Program-made: the position numbers and the translations under genes
Shown here: in pieces, positions 1-10,187 of the stretch
Position numbering within the stretch: position 1 is the stretch's first letter
How the letters are laid out: each line of letters begins with the position of its first letter
Origin: Algoriphagus halophilus
Lineage (GTDB): Bacteria > Bacteroidota > Bacteroidia > Cytophagales > Cyclobacteriaceae
Assembly: GCF_900129785.1 (NCBI RefSeq)
Contig: NZ_FSRC01000001.1
Span: 1,736,001 to 1,800,000, forward strand
DNA length: 64,000 nt
Reading direction: 5' to 3'
The notes under the pieces: generated by a model
Database searches by the model: none
Seen by the model: only the letters and a program-made list of their open reading frames with translations
Told to the model about the DNA's origin: nothing

Positions 1-1
1 T

Positions 2-766
2 CAAGCTGTATTTCTTGGTCTTCCCCATGGGCAGACCAAATCTTTCTTAGAGGAAAATCCTTTTCCTGAAGAAACGGTAATCATTGATTTATCTACTGAT
101 TTCAGAGATGAGTCCAATGGCTTTATTTACGGTCTTCCTGAAGTAAATTCAGCTAACATCAAAAAGGCTAAAAGAATCGCAAATCCAGGTTGTTTTGCCA
201 CAGGAATCCAATTGGCTTTGGCTCCTGCGATTGCTGCAGGCTGGGCTACTGATACGGTTCATATAACTGGTGTCACAGGTAGTACAGGTGCCGGAAAAAA
301 ATTGGCTGAGACTTCCCACTTCAGCTACAGATCTTCCAATATGTCGGTGTACAAATTATTTACTCACCAGCACTTGAAAGAAATAAGGCAGACTTTTAAT
401 CAACTGAATTCTGGTTTTGATGCAGATTTGCTTTTTGTTCCTTACCGTGGGAATTTTCCGAGAGGGATTTGGGTAACTACCTATTTACCTTTTAACGGAT
501 CGGAAGAAGAAGCTAGAAAAGTGTACCAGGATTTTTATAAAAATGCTGCGTTTACGCATGTTTCCGATCAGGATATAGATATGAAACAAGCTGTAAATAC
601 CAATAAGTGCATCATCTATGTTCAAAAAGAGGCGGGTCAATTAGTGATTTATTCTGCTATTGACAACTTGTTGAAGGGGGCTTCTGGTCAAGCAGTACAA
701 AATTTCAACTTGGCTTTTGGATTAGATGAAAAAACAGGTTTAAACCTGAAAAGTATCGCTTTTTAA
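2..766 (+). CDS. argC: N-acetyl(succinyl)-gamma-glutamyl-phosphate reductase, 5' truncated
   Basis: NADPH-dependent reductase of arginine synthesis, converting the N-acylglutamyl phosphate made by ArgB to the semialdehyde used by ArgD. The reading frame is open from the first full codon at position 2, so the gene enters from outside the window and the ATG at 212 is internal. The segment begins FLGLPHGQ, a family motif, and contains the catalytic cysteine in NPGCFAT (Cys codon 191-193). Further family-typical stretches are GSTGAGKK and the R-G-N-F-P-R-G segment near 450-475. The N-terminal NADP-binding part lies upstream. It is first of six co-directional arginine genes visible here. I am sure of the family; the acyl group is inferred from argF'. 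Confidence 0.95.
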   Translation, partial: QAVFLGLPHGQTKSFLEENPFPEETVIIDLSTDFRDESNGFIYGLPEVNSANIKKAKRIANPGCFATGIQLALAPAIAAGWATDTVHITGVTGSTGAGKKLAETSHFSYRSSNMSVYKLFTHQHLKEIRQTFNQLNSGFDADLLFVPYRGNFPRGIWVTTYLPFNGSEEEARKVYQDFYKNAAFTHVSDQDIDMKQAVNTNKCIIYVQKEAGQLVIYSAIDNLLKGASGQAVQNFNLAFGLDEKTGLNLKSIAF

Positions 767-813
767 AAAATGGAATTTGTTCCTACTCATTTATTTCTTT
801 ACTACTGTTCAAC

Positions 814-1962
814 ATGAATTTATTTGATGTATACCCTTTGATCCCGGTCACTCCGGTCAAGGCTCTAGGCGCAAAGCTTTGGGATGATCAAGGTCAAGAA
901 TATTTAGACTTGTATGGAGGTCACGCTGTGATTTCCATCGGTCATACCCATCCACACTATGTAAAAAGGATAGAAGATCAATTGAATACAATTGCCTTTT
1001 ATTCCAATTCTGTTCAAATCCCTATTCAAAAAGAGTACGCTGAAAAACTAGGAAACATTTCAGGATATCCTGAATACAGTTTATTCCTTTGTAATTCTGG
1101 TGCTGAGGCAAATGAAAATGCCATTAAATTGGCCTCTTTTGAAACAGGAAAATCAGGGTTTATCGCATTTTCAGGTGGTTTCCATGGAAGAACCTCTGCA
1201 GCAGTTGCATTAACAGACAATCCTAAAATCATTGCGCCTTGCAATGCCAGAGAGGATTTTCAGATTCTTCCTTGGGGAGATTTGCAAGCGGTGGAATTAA
1301 GAGTCAAAGAAGGCAATATCGCAGGGATAATCATTGAAGGGATTCAAGGTGTGGGAGGTATTCAAGTTCCTTCCCCAGAGTTTTTGACCGGATTAGCCCA
1401 TATTGCGAAGGATTTTGGGGTCAAACTGATTTTGGATGAGGTGCAATCTGGTTTTGGTAGAACAGGGAAGTTCTTTGCCCATCAATGGGTAAAAGACATC
1501 AAGCCAGATATCATCAGTATGGCCAAAGGCATGGGAAATGGTTTTCCGATAGGTGGAATTCTAATTTCCCCTGAATTTAAGGCCAGTTATGGATTACTGG
1601 GAACAACCTTCGGTGGCAATCATTTGGCTTGTGCTGCCGGATTAGGAGTGGTCGAAGTGTTGGAGCAGGAAGACTTGATCCAGAAATCTGCTGACTTAGG
1701 TGCGCAGCTCAAAGAAGCCCTTCAGGAAATCCCTGGAATAGTTGAAGTTCGTGGTCATGGTCTGATGATCGGTATTGACTTAGATAGAGAAGCAGCCTCT
1801 GTTAGATCTGAATTAGTCAAAAAGTATCACATGTTCACTGGAAGTGCAGCCACAAAAAATACCATTAGATTACTTCCTCCTTTAAATATCGAATGGAATC
1901 AGCTAAATTCGTTTATAACAGCATTAAAGGAAGTTCTCGCACAATCCCCTATTCTTAAGTAA
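814..1962 (+). CDS. argD: Acetyl/succinylornithine aminotransferase
   Basis: Class-III PLP aminotransferase, 382 residues, the usual ArgD length. It transfers an amino group from glutamate to the N-acyl glutamate semialdehyde, giving N-acylornithine. Visible features are the pyridoxal-phosphate binding segment CNSGAEANE, the FHGRT motif, the LDEVQSGFGRTG segment and the Schiff-base lysine Lys238 in SMAKGMGNG. The N-terminus lacks any signal sequence, so it is cytosolic. It lies 47 bases after argC, and its stop codon directly abuts the ATG of argF', which suggests translational coupling. GabT or other class-III enzymes are excluded by the operon context and by length. Confidence 0.95.
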   Translation: MNLFDVYPLIPVTPVKALGAKLWDDQGQEYLDLYGGHAVISIGHTHPHYVKRIEDQLNTIAFYSNSVQIPIQKEYAEKLGNISGYPEYSLFLCNSGAEANENAIKLASFETGKSGFIAFSGGFHGRTSAAVALTDNPKIIAPCNAREDFQILPWGDLQAVELRVKEGNIAGIIIEGIQGVGGIQVPSPEFLTGLAHIAKDFGVKLILDEVQSGFGRTGKFFAHQWVKDIKPDIISMAKGMGNGFPIGGILISPEFKASYGLLGTTFGGNHLACAAGLGVVEVLEQEDLIQKSADLGAQLKEALQEIPGIVEVRGHGLMIGIDLDREAASVRSELVKKYHMFTGSAATKNTIRLLPPLNIEWNQLNSFITALKEVLAQSPILK

Positions 1963-2925
1963 ATGGACTCTAGTTCACCCCTCATTCAACAATTTAGAAA
2001 ATTTGAATCAAAGGAAATTGGTCAGCAATTAATTGACCAAGCACTCCTATATAAAGCCGATCCAAGAATACATATCCATAAAGGAATGGGAAAAAGGATA
2101 GGTTGTATTTTCCTTAATCCTTCCCTTCGTACCAGAGTGTCTACCCAACTGGCTGCTTCTAATTTAGGAGTGGAACCCATTGTATTGAATATGGATAAAG
2201 AAGGATGGGCATTGGAAATGAAAGAAGGAGCAGTCATGAATAAAGGAACAGTAGAGCACATCAAGGATGCTGCAGGAGTACTGGGTACTTTCTTTGATAT
2301 TTTGGCTATCAGAGCTTTCCCTTCCCTGACTAATAAAGAGGAAGATATGAGTGATTTCGTGTTTAGCCAATTTGTTAAATACTCAGGCGTTCCAGTGATC
2401 AGCTTGGAATCTGCCATTCGCCATCCATTACAAAGCCTAGCAGATCAGATTACCATTCAGGAGCATTCCAAAGAAATCAAGAAACCAAAAGTCGTACTTA
2501 CCTGGGCTCCGCATATCAAAGCGATTCCCCATGCTGTGGCGAACAGTTTTGCTGAATGGACCTTGGGAATGGAGCATGATTTGACTATCACCCATCCACA
2601 AGGTTATGAGTTGGATGAGAAGTTTACAACTGGTGCCAAGATAGAATATAATCAAAGTAAAGCATTGGAAGATGCTGATTTTGTGTATGTTAAAAACTGG
2701 TCGGGCTTTAATGATTATGGCAAAATAATAACCACAGACCATTCTTGGATGTTAACGGAAAAGCATCTTAAGAATGCGCCAAACGCGAAAGTAATGCATT
2801 GTCTTCCAGTTAGAAGAAATGTTGAATTGTCAGATGAAATTTTGGATGGACCTAGATCCCTTGTCCAAAAACAAGCTGAAAATAGAATTTATGCTGCTCA
2901 ATCAGTGATCAGCCATTTGATTTAA
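1963..2925 (+). CDS. argF': N-succinylornithine carbamoyltransferase (ArgF'-type)
   Basis: Carbamoyltransferase of 320 residues acting on N-acylated ornithine, giving N-acylcitrulline. The carbamoyl-phosphate motif is seen as SLRTR (res. 54-58), and HCLPVRRN near residue 280 is the signature of the acylornithine clade rather than of classical ArgF. The residue that sets acyl specificity, Glu92 in Xanthomonas acetylornithine and Pro90 in Bacteroides succinylornithine carbamoyltransferase, is aligned by me to Val97 here (codon 2251-2253). Published exchanges at this site (E92V, P, S or A) gave succinylornithine activity, so succinyl specificity is predicted. The alignment is from memory. The ATG follows the argD stop without a gap. 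Confidence 0.93.
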   Translation: MDSSSPLIQQFRKFESKEIGQQLIDQALLYKADPRIHIHKGMGKRIGCIFLNPSLRTRVSTQLAASNLGVEPIVLNMDKEGWALEMKEGAVMNKGTVEHIKDAAGVLGTFFDILAIRAFPSLTNKEEDMSDFVFSQFVKYSGVPVISLESAIRHPLQSLADQITIQEHSKEIKKPKVVLTWAPHIKAIPHAVANSFAEWTLGMEHDLTITHPQGYELDEKFTTGAKIEYNQSKALEDADFVYVKNWSGFNDYGKIITTDHSWMLTEKHLKNAPNAKVMHCLPVRRNVELSDEILDGPRSLVQKQAENRIYAAQSVISHLI

Positions 2926-2957
2926 GCCTATTTGCCCTTTTATAAAAGCCTCGACCT

Positions 2958-3758
2958 ATGAAAATCAGTATTATTAAAATCGGTGGTAATGTCATCGACT
3001 TTCCTGAAAAATTAGATGAATTTCTGGCCCTTTTTTCAAAATTCCCCGGGCATAAAATTTTGGTGCACGGAGGTGGCGTAATGGCATCCCGATTTGGAGA
3101 ATCCCTTGGAGTGATGCCCGAGATGGTAGATGGTAGAAGAATCACCGATAAGGATACGTTAGACGTAGTTACGATGGTCTATGCAGGTTTGATTAATAAA
3201 CAAATCGTAGCCAAGCTTCAGGCCGTGAAAGTCAATGCGATTGGAATGACAGGCGCGGATGGTAATTTGATTCGATCCATCAAAAGACCTGTCAAAGAAA
3301 TTGATTATGGATTTGTGGGAGATATCAAAGAAGTGAACACCAAGCTCATTGATCATTTATTACAAGGAGGTCTTCTTCCTGTGGTTAACGCAATTACTCA
3401 TGATCAAAAAGGTCAGCTTCTCAATACGAATGCAGATAGCATTGCCTCTGCCCTAGCTACCTCATTAGCAGCTGAGCATCAAGTGAATTTGTATTTCTGC
3501 TTCAATAAAAGCGGTGTTTTAATAGATGAGAAAAATGAAAATTCAATCATTCCTCTCATCAATGAGGACATCTACCAGGAACTGAAAAAAGAAAATGTAA
3601 TCCATTCCGGAATGATTCCAAAATTGGATAATGCATTTGAAGCTTTAATGAAAGGGGTCAATCATGTTTGGATTGGAAAAGCCGAAAATCTGTTATTGGC
3701 TACAAAGGGGAAACTTTCTGGAACTACCATCGAACGCCATCGATACGATTTGTATTGA
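2958..3758 (+). CDS. argB: N-acetyl(succinyl)glutamate kinase
   Basis: Amino-acid-kinase family protein of 266 residues that phosphorylates the gamma-carboxyl of N-acylglutamate. The N-terminus reads KIGGNVID, and the glycine-rich loop HGGGVMASRF near residues 35-44 is the nucleotide/substrate binding turn. The G-M-T-G-A-D-G stretch near residue 98 and the C-terminal SGMIPKL segment are also typical of ArgB. It sits 32 bases after argF' and 15 before the deacylase gene. In the Bacteroidota pathway this kinase may accept N-succinylglutamate; that is inferred from the carbamoyltransferase next door, not from ArgB itself. Confidence 0.95.
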   Translation: MKISIIKIGGNVIDFPEKLDEFLALFSKFPGHKILVHGGGVMASRFGESLGVMPEMVDGRRITDKDTLDVVTMVYAGLINKQIVAKLQAVKVNAIGMTGADGNLIRSIKRPVKEIDYGFVGDIKEVNTKLIDHLLQGGLLPVVNAITHDQKGQLLNTNADSIASALATSLAAEHQVNLYFCFNKSGVLIDEKNENSIIPLINEDIYQELKKENVIHSGMIPKLDNAFEALMKGVNHVWIGKAENLLLATKGKLSGTTIERHRYDLY

Positions 3759-3773
3759 TCGAATTACCACATC

Positions 3774-4856
3774 GTGAAAGAATTTAAATTACTGTTTGAA
3801 GATGCTGTTCAGTTATTAAAAGAACTGATCTCCACACCATCTTATTCAAAGGAGGAAAATGATACGGCAGCAATTCTAGGTCGTTTTTTTTCAAATAGGT
3901 CTATACCTTTTGAAAGATCAGGAAACAATCTTTGGGCATTTGCCAATGCATTTCATCCTGAACTTCCAACGATTTGGTTGAATAGCCATCATGATACGGT
4001 AAAACCCAACGCTGGATATACATTGGATCCCTTTGCTCCAGTTGAAAAAGATGGTAAACTGTTTGGCTTAGGAAGTAATGATGCTGGTGGTCCTTTAGTC
4101 AGCCTGATTGCTGCTTTTTGCTATTTTTATGGCAAGGATTTACCCTTTAATCTGATCATTATAGCTTCAGCTGAAGAGGAAATTTCTGGTCCCAATGGGA
4201 TTGCATCAATCATCAATCAGTTGCCGGCTTGTGAGCTGGCTATTGTAGGTGAACCTACCCTATTGGATATGGCAGTCGCCGAAAAGGGATTGATGGTAAT
4301 TGATGCAAGGTCCCATGGAAAGGCAGGCCATGCAGCACGGGAAGAAGGAGAGAACGCCCTGTATTTGGCTTTGGATGATTTGATTAAAATCCGGGATTTT
4401 CAATTCAAAAAAGTCTCTCCTTTCCTGGGCAAAACAAAAGTATCGGCTACGGTAATCCAGGCAGGAAAACAACATAATGTGGTACCGGATCTTTGTGAAT
4501 TCACTTTGGATGTTCGGGTAACTGACGCATATACCCTGGAAGAAGCATTAGATGAATTGGCTTCCAATTTGAATTGTGATTTAAAACCTAGATCGTTGAG
4601 GCTTCAATCCTCTCATGTACCGGAAGGTCACCTGATATTGGACATCGCAAAGGATATGGGGATCAAAACCTATGGTAGTCCTACCCTTTCGGATCAAGCC
4701 TTGATTCCCTATCCATCTGTAAAAATTGGTCCCGGAGATTCTGCTAGATCACATACAGCAGATGAATTTATTTATTTGAACGAAATTCAAAATGGGATTT
4801 CCAAGTACATCGCTATCCTGGAATCCTACTCAAAATCAGTTAAGAGCGCCCTCTAA
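3774..4856 (+). CDS. M20 N-acylcitrulline/acylornithine deacylase
   Basis: Zinc peptidase-like hydrolase of the M20 family, 360 residues, fitting the ArgE-like step that removes the acyl group. Metal-site segments are NSHHDTV (around res. 71), the bridging aspartate in GSNDAGG, the general-base pair in SAEEEISG, and the distal histidine in SARSHTADEF. Position between argB and argH and the presence of an acylornithine carbamoyltransferase suggest N-succinyl- or N-acetylcitrulline as the substrate rather than acylornithine. The frame begins with GTG at 3774; no in-frame ATG gives a better start. Cytosolic, without signal peptide. Confidence 0.88.
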   Translation: MKEFKLLFEDAVQLLKELISTPSYSKEENDTAAILGRFFSNRSIPFERSGNNLWAFANAFHPELPTIWLNSHHDTVKPNAGYTLDPFAPVEKDGKLFGLGSNDAGGPLVSLIAAFCYFYGKDLPFNLIIIASAEEEISGPNGIASIINQLPACELAIVGEPTLLDMAVAEKGLMVIDARSHGKAGHAAREEGENALYLALDDLIKIRDFQFKKVSPFLGKTKVSATVIQAGKQHNVVPDLCEFTLDVRVTDAYTLEEALDELASNLNCDLKPRSLRLQSSHVPEGHLILDIAKDMGIKTYGSPTLSDQALIPYPSVKIGPGDSARSHTADEFIYLNEIQNGISKYIAILESYSKSVKSAL

Positions 4857-4865
4857 TAATACACT

Positions 4866-6200
4866 ATGAAACTTTGGCAGAAAGAAGCAGGAAATAAAAA
4901 AGAAGTAGAAAACTTTACCATTGGAAGAGATCCTGAATTTGACATTATTTTGGCTCCTTTTGATGTGTTGGGGTCTATGGCACATGCTCATATGTTAACT
5001 AAAGTGGGCCTATTGACTAAAGAGGATAATGAAATCCTTCAAAAAGGATTGAAAGAAATCTATTTTGAAATTGAGAAAGGTCAATTTACCATTGCTCCCG
5101 GAGTAGAGGATGTTCATTCTCAGGTAGAATTCCTGCTTACGGAGCGCTATGGTGAAGTAGGAAAGAAACTACACAGCGGAAGAAGCAGAAATGACCAAGT
5201 GTTGGTGGATTTGAAGTTATATTACCGAGCTGCAATTCGAAGTTTAGTGGAAGAAGCTACCACTCTTTTTGATTTATTGCTTCAGCTTTCTGAAAAACAT
5301 AAAAAAGATTTAATGCCAGGGTATACGCATACGCAATTAGCCATGCCTTCTTCCTTTGGTTTATGGTTTGGATCCTTTGCTGAAAGCATTACCGAAGACA
5401 TGGGATTACTTCAGGCTTCCTTTGATTTAGCGAATAAGAATCCTTTGGGTTCCGCTGCTGGTTACGGATCAAGCTTCCCTCTTGACCGAACTTATACCAC
5501 TTCATTATTAGGTTTTGCCGATCTCCATCATAATGTAATCAATGCACAAAACAGCAGGGGAAAAACGGAAAGAACCATTGCTTTTGGTCTTGCAGGATTG
5601 GCAGGTACCTTGAATAAATTGGCAAGTGATATCTGTTTGTTTATGAACCAGCACTTTGGGTTTATTTCATTTCCGGATGAATTGACTACGGGAAGTAGCA
5701 TCATGCCTCATAAGAAGAATCCAGATGTATTTGAGTTGATGCGGGCCAAAACCAATCAGGTTCAAGCTGTTCCAAATACAATCAATCTATTATTGACGAA
5801 TACCACAACAGGGTATCATCGGGATTTGCAATTGTTGAAAGAAGAAATTTTTCCAGCAATTGAAACGATGAAAGATTGTTTGGAAATGTGCTCTTTTATG
5901 TTGAAATCCATTAAAATCAAAGAAGAAATTCTTCAAGATCCTTTTTATAAGCACGTGTTTTCTGTGGAAGTGGTGAACGAGTTGGTTTTGAATGGTATAC
6001 CCTTTAGAGATGCATATAAGCAAGTAGGCTTGGATATTGAATCAGATAATTTTTCTCCAGACCAAAGTAAAATTTCACATACCCATGAAGGTAGTATTGG
6101 GAATCTATGTTTGACCGAAATTCAAGCAAAAATGGATCGTGCTGTTGAAGGGTTTAACTTTAGTAAAATAGATCAATCATTTGAGGATTTACTGAGTTAA
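4866..6200 (+). CDS. argH: Argininosuccinate lyase
   Basis: Last enzyme of arginine synthesis, splitting argininosuccinate to arginine and fumarate; 444 residues, normal for the fumarase/aspartase superfamily. Seen are the HSGRSRNDQV motif near residue 103, and the flexible signature loop GSSIMPHKKNPD near residue 278 with the catalytic serine. The gene starts nine bases after the deacylase and closes the arginine operon. argG and argA/argJ are not in the window; argG may be upstream of the truncated argC. A non-coding gap of about 110 bases separates it from the transporter gene. Confidence 0.96.
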   Translation: MKLWQKEAGNKKEVENFTIGRDPEFDIILAPFDVLGSMAHAHMLTKVGLLTKEDNEILQKGLKEIYFEIEKGQFTIAPGVEDVHSQVEFLLTERYGEVGKKLHSGRSRNDQVLVDLKLYYRAAIRSLVEEATTLFDLLLQLSEKHKKDLMPGYTHTQLAMPSSFGLWFGSFAESITEDMGLLQASFDLANKNPLGSAAGYGSSFPLDRTYTTSLLGFADLHHNVINAQNSRGKTERTIAFGLAGLAGTLNKLASDICLFMNQHFGFISFPDELTTGSSIMPHKKNPDVFELMRAKTNQVQAVPNTINLLLTNTTTGYHRDLQLLKEEIFPAIETMKDCLEMCSFMLKSIKIKEEILQDPFYKHVFSVEVVNELVLNGIPFRDAYKQVGLDIESDNFSPDQSKISHTHEGSIGNLCLTEIQAKMDRAVEGFNFSKIDQSFEDLLS

Positions 6201-6309
6201 TCTTCTTTATTAATTCGAAAAAGCCGAATAATATTGTATAATATTGATACTTTAGACTGGGTTTTACGTATACCTAGAGTTGAATTTTAGACAATTGTTA
6301 ATTTATCTT

Positions 6310-7845
6310 ATGCTTTTTGGAGAAAATCTTAAATATGATCTAAAGTCTAGCCTAGTTGTATTTTTAGTTGCCCTGCCTCTTTGTCTGGGAATTGCCATTG
6401 CAAGTGGGGCCCCTCCTATGTCCGGTTTGATTGCTGGGATTGTGGGAGGAATAGTAGTGGGATCAATTTCAGGTTCTCATGTCAGTGTAAGTGGGCCTGC
6501 TGCTGGATTAACAGTGGTCGTATTAGACTCTATTTCCTCATTAGGAACTTTCCCCCTCTTTTTAGCTTGTTTGGTTTTTGCAGGTTTCATTCAACTAGGT
6601 TTAGGCTTAGCCAAAGCTGGGGTGTTGGGATATTATTTCCCACATTCTGTCATTAAAGGAATGCTGACAGCCATTGGATTAATATTGATTTTAAAACAGA
6701 TTCCTCATGCTTTGGGCTATGATAAAGATACCATGGGTGATGAGGCTTTTTTACAAAGTGATAATCACAACACGTTTTCAGAAATATGGTACGCATTTGA
6801 ATTCAATAGCCCAGGAGCAATTGTTATTGTGCTTGTAGCGTTGGGGATATTGATTGCATTTGAGCAACCTCAGATTAAGAACCATCGAATCCTTGGATTG
6901 GTACCAGGCGCCCTATGGGCTGTGGTTTCCGGAATTTTGATTAATGCGAGTTATTCTTTTTGGAAGCCAGAGTGGATTTTGGATGGAGAACATTTAGTGA
7001 CCATTCCTACCGTATCAAATTTCGGTGAGTTAGGAAACCTTATCACTTTCCCTGATTTTTCTTTAATAATGGATAGTTCCTTTTGGGTAATCGCAGTCAC
7101 CTTAGCAGTGATTGGTTCTATTGAGACCTTGTTGAGTGTGGATGCTGCAGATAAGATGGATCCACAAAAAAGAATTACACCTTCCTCCAGAGAACTGGTG
7201 GCTCAAGGAATAGGAAATTCTATATCTGGATTAATTGGTGGACTTCCTGTAACTGCTGTTATTGTCAGAAGTACCGCAAATATTTCCAGTGGCGCAAAAA
7301 CAAAAATGTCTGCTGTTTTTCATGGGATCTTACTCATGGTTTTGATATTGGCAATCCCTGGAGTATTGAATCAAATCCCCTTAAGCTGCTTAGCTGCCAT
7401 TCTATTTTTAGTGGGATATAAACTCGCCAAACCTGCCATTTTTGTTTCAGTATATGAAAAAGGATGGTCTCAATTTATCCCATTCGTAGTGACGGTATTA
7501 GCCATTTTATTTACAGATTTATTAATTGGAATTGGAATAGGAATGGCTTTTGGATTATTCTTTGTTATCAAGACCAACTTCCAAAAATCTATCAGATTCA
7601 CAGAATTAAATGGCAACTATTTAGTGCAATTACAAAAAGATGTAAGCTTTTTGAATAAAGCTCCTCTGATGAAAGAGCTTTCCAAAATCCCTAATGGTTG
7701 TCAGGTTATTATCAATGCGGAGAAAGCCCGTTTCATAGATCATGACATTCAAGAGGTATTGAATGATTTTATTCTGACCTCCATGGATAAAAATATTGAA
7801 GTTACCACGGAAGGCTTCCGTTATAAATTAACCAAAACTGTATGA
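6310..7845 (+). CDS. SulP-family anion (bicarbonate/sulfate) transporter
   Basis: Inner-membrane SLC26/SulP permease, 511 residues from the ATG at 6310; the frame is open to a TTG at 6280, but the ATG gives a normal N-terminus. Many hydrophobic segments follow from residue 10. The characteristic SGPAAGL segment near residue 63 and the later KLAKPAIF region are visible. The C-terminal about 90 residues are soluble and look like a short STAS-type domain (near IINAEKARFIDHDI). The stop overlaps the start of a beta-carbonic anhydrase by four bases, an arrangement that favours bicarbonate as substrate; sulfate remains possible because methionine genes follow. Confidence 0.85.
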   Translation: MLFGENLKYDLKSSLVVFLVALPLCLGIAIASGAPPMSGLIAGIVGGIVVGSISGSHVSVSGPAAGLTVVVLDSISSLGTFPLFLACLVFAGFIQLGLGLAKAGVLGYYFPHSVIKGMLTAIGLILILKQIPHALGYDKDTMGDEAFLQSDNHNTFSEIWYAFEFNSPGAIVIVLVALGILIAFEQPQIKNHRILGLVPGALWAVVSGILINASYSFWKPEWILDGEHLVTIPTVSNFGELGNLITFPDFSLIMDSSFWVIAVTLAVIGSIETLLSVDAADKMDPQKRITPSSRELVAQGIGNSISGLIGGLPVTAVIVRSTANISSGAKTKMSAVFHGILLMVLILAIPGVLNQIPLSCLAAILFLVGYKLAKPAIFVSVYEKGWSQFIPFVVTVLAILFTDLLIGIGIGMAFGLFFVIKTNFQKSIRFTELNGNYLVQLQKDVSFLNKAPLMKELSKIPNGCQVIINAEKARFIDHDIQEVLNDFILTSMDKNIEVTTEGFRYKLTKTV

Positions 7846-8495
7846 ACCCTTACGAAAAACTATTACTTCAAAATAAGGCATGGTCAGAAGAAATGACTGA
7901 AACTGACGGCTCATTCTTTGAGCGATTGTCAAAGCAGCAAAAGCCAAAATTCTTATGGATTGGATGTTCAGATAGCCGTGTTCCTGCAAATGAGATCACA
8001 GGGACAGACCCGGGAGAGATTTTTGTACATAGGAATATTGCCAATATGGTGGTTCACACTGACTTGAATTTGTTAAGTGTATTACAATATGCAGTAGAAG
8101 TATTGGAAGTGGAATACATCATCGTTTGTGGACATTACGGCTGTGGTGGGGTAAGTGCTGCGCTAGGGCATAATCATCTTGGTTTAATCAATAAGTGGCT
8201 TCGCAATATCAAAGAGGTTTATAAAACCTATAGCCAAGAATTGGATGCTATAGAAGATGAGGAAAGTAGAGTGAATAAACTTGTAGAGTACAATGTCATT
8301 GAACAATGCCAGGATCTCATTAAAACATCCATTATCCAAAAAGCATGGAAGACAAGGAAGGCTCCTCACATTTTTGGTTGGGTGTACGGAATAGATAATG
8401 GGAAGGTATCTGAATTGATAAAAATTGAGCCTGATTTTGAAAATATTCATCCAATTTTTAGATACGACCCGAATCAGTTAGATAAGATCTTTTAG
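7842..8495 (+). CDS. Beta-class carbonic anhydrase
   Basis: Zinc enzyme interconverting CO2 and bicarbonate, 217 residues, cytosolic. Zinc ligands are visible as Cys42, His98 and Cys101, with the Asp44-Arg46 dyad in CSDSRVPANE; HYGCGG carries the second pair. Length and the R-N-I-A-N segment match the beta class. The start overlaps the SulP gene stop by four bases (ATGA), implying translational coupling, so the pair probably supplies or balances cytosolic bicarbonate. A link to carbamoyl-phosphate production for the neighbouring arginine operon is attractive but only inferred. Confidence 0.95.
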   Translation: MNPYEKLLLQNKAWSEEMTETDGSFFERLSKQQKPKFLWIGCSDSRVPANEITGTDPGEIFVHRNIANMVVHTDLNLLSVLQYAVEVLEVEYIIVCGHYGCGGVSAALGHNHLGLINKWLRNIKEVYKTYSQELDAIEDEESRVNKLVEYNVIEQCQDLIKTSIIQKAWKTRKAPHIFGWVYGIDNGKVSELIKIEPDFENIHPIFRYDPNQLDKIF

Positions 8496-8582
8496 AAATA
8501 TTTAGTCCCAAAAACAGATTTTGTTTTGAAAATCAAAATAAGGGCTATTTATTTGCATCATCCTTCACTTTTTAAGTGCTAG

Positions 8583-8691
8583 GATTTATAAAGAAGAGGC
8601 GAGAGACAGGCTCATTGACCCTCTGGCAACCTGGAAAGTCCAAGGTGCCAATTCCTGCCATTTGAGAAGGTCTCGAATGGAACTATAAATT
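8583..8691 (+). promoter_or_regulatory. SAM-I (S-box) riboswitch
   Basis: The leader between the carbonic anhydrase and metY contains the conserved SAM-I core. P1 is a perfect seven-base pairing of ATTTATA (8584-8590) with TATAAAT (8684-8690). Inside are GAGAGACAGGCTC (8601-8613), TGGCAACC (8624-8631), AAGGTGCCAATTCC (8642-8655) and a small GAGA...TCTC P4 hairpin near 8664-8674. S-adenosylmethionine binding would be expected to lower expression of metY-metX. The mechanism is unclear: 188 bases separate the aptamer from the ATG, with only a weak GC stem at 8788-8810 followed by a short T stretch. Confidence 0.93.
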
Positions 8692-8837
8692 CTTTGCGGC
8701 ATGAACGTTGGATTTAATCTCTTCCCTTTATCGGTACTAGCAGTTTTTAATTTCCGTTTTTGGAATAAGAACATCCTTTGCTCTCAAGGGGCGGTTTTGT
8801 CGCATTCCCCATTTTGTATCAATCTTTTAATATTTAA

Positions 8838-10181
<1,344 letters not shown>

Positions 10182-10187
10182 GTATTA

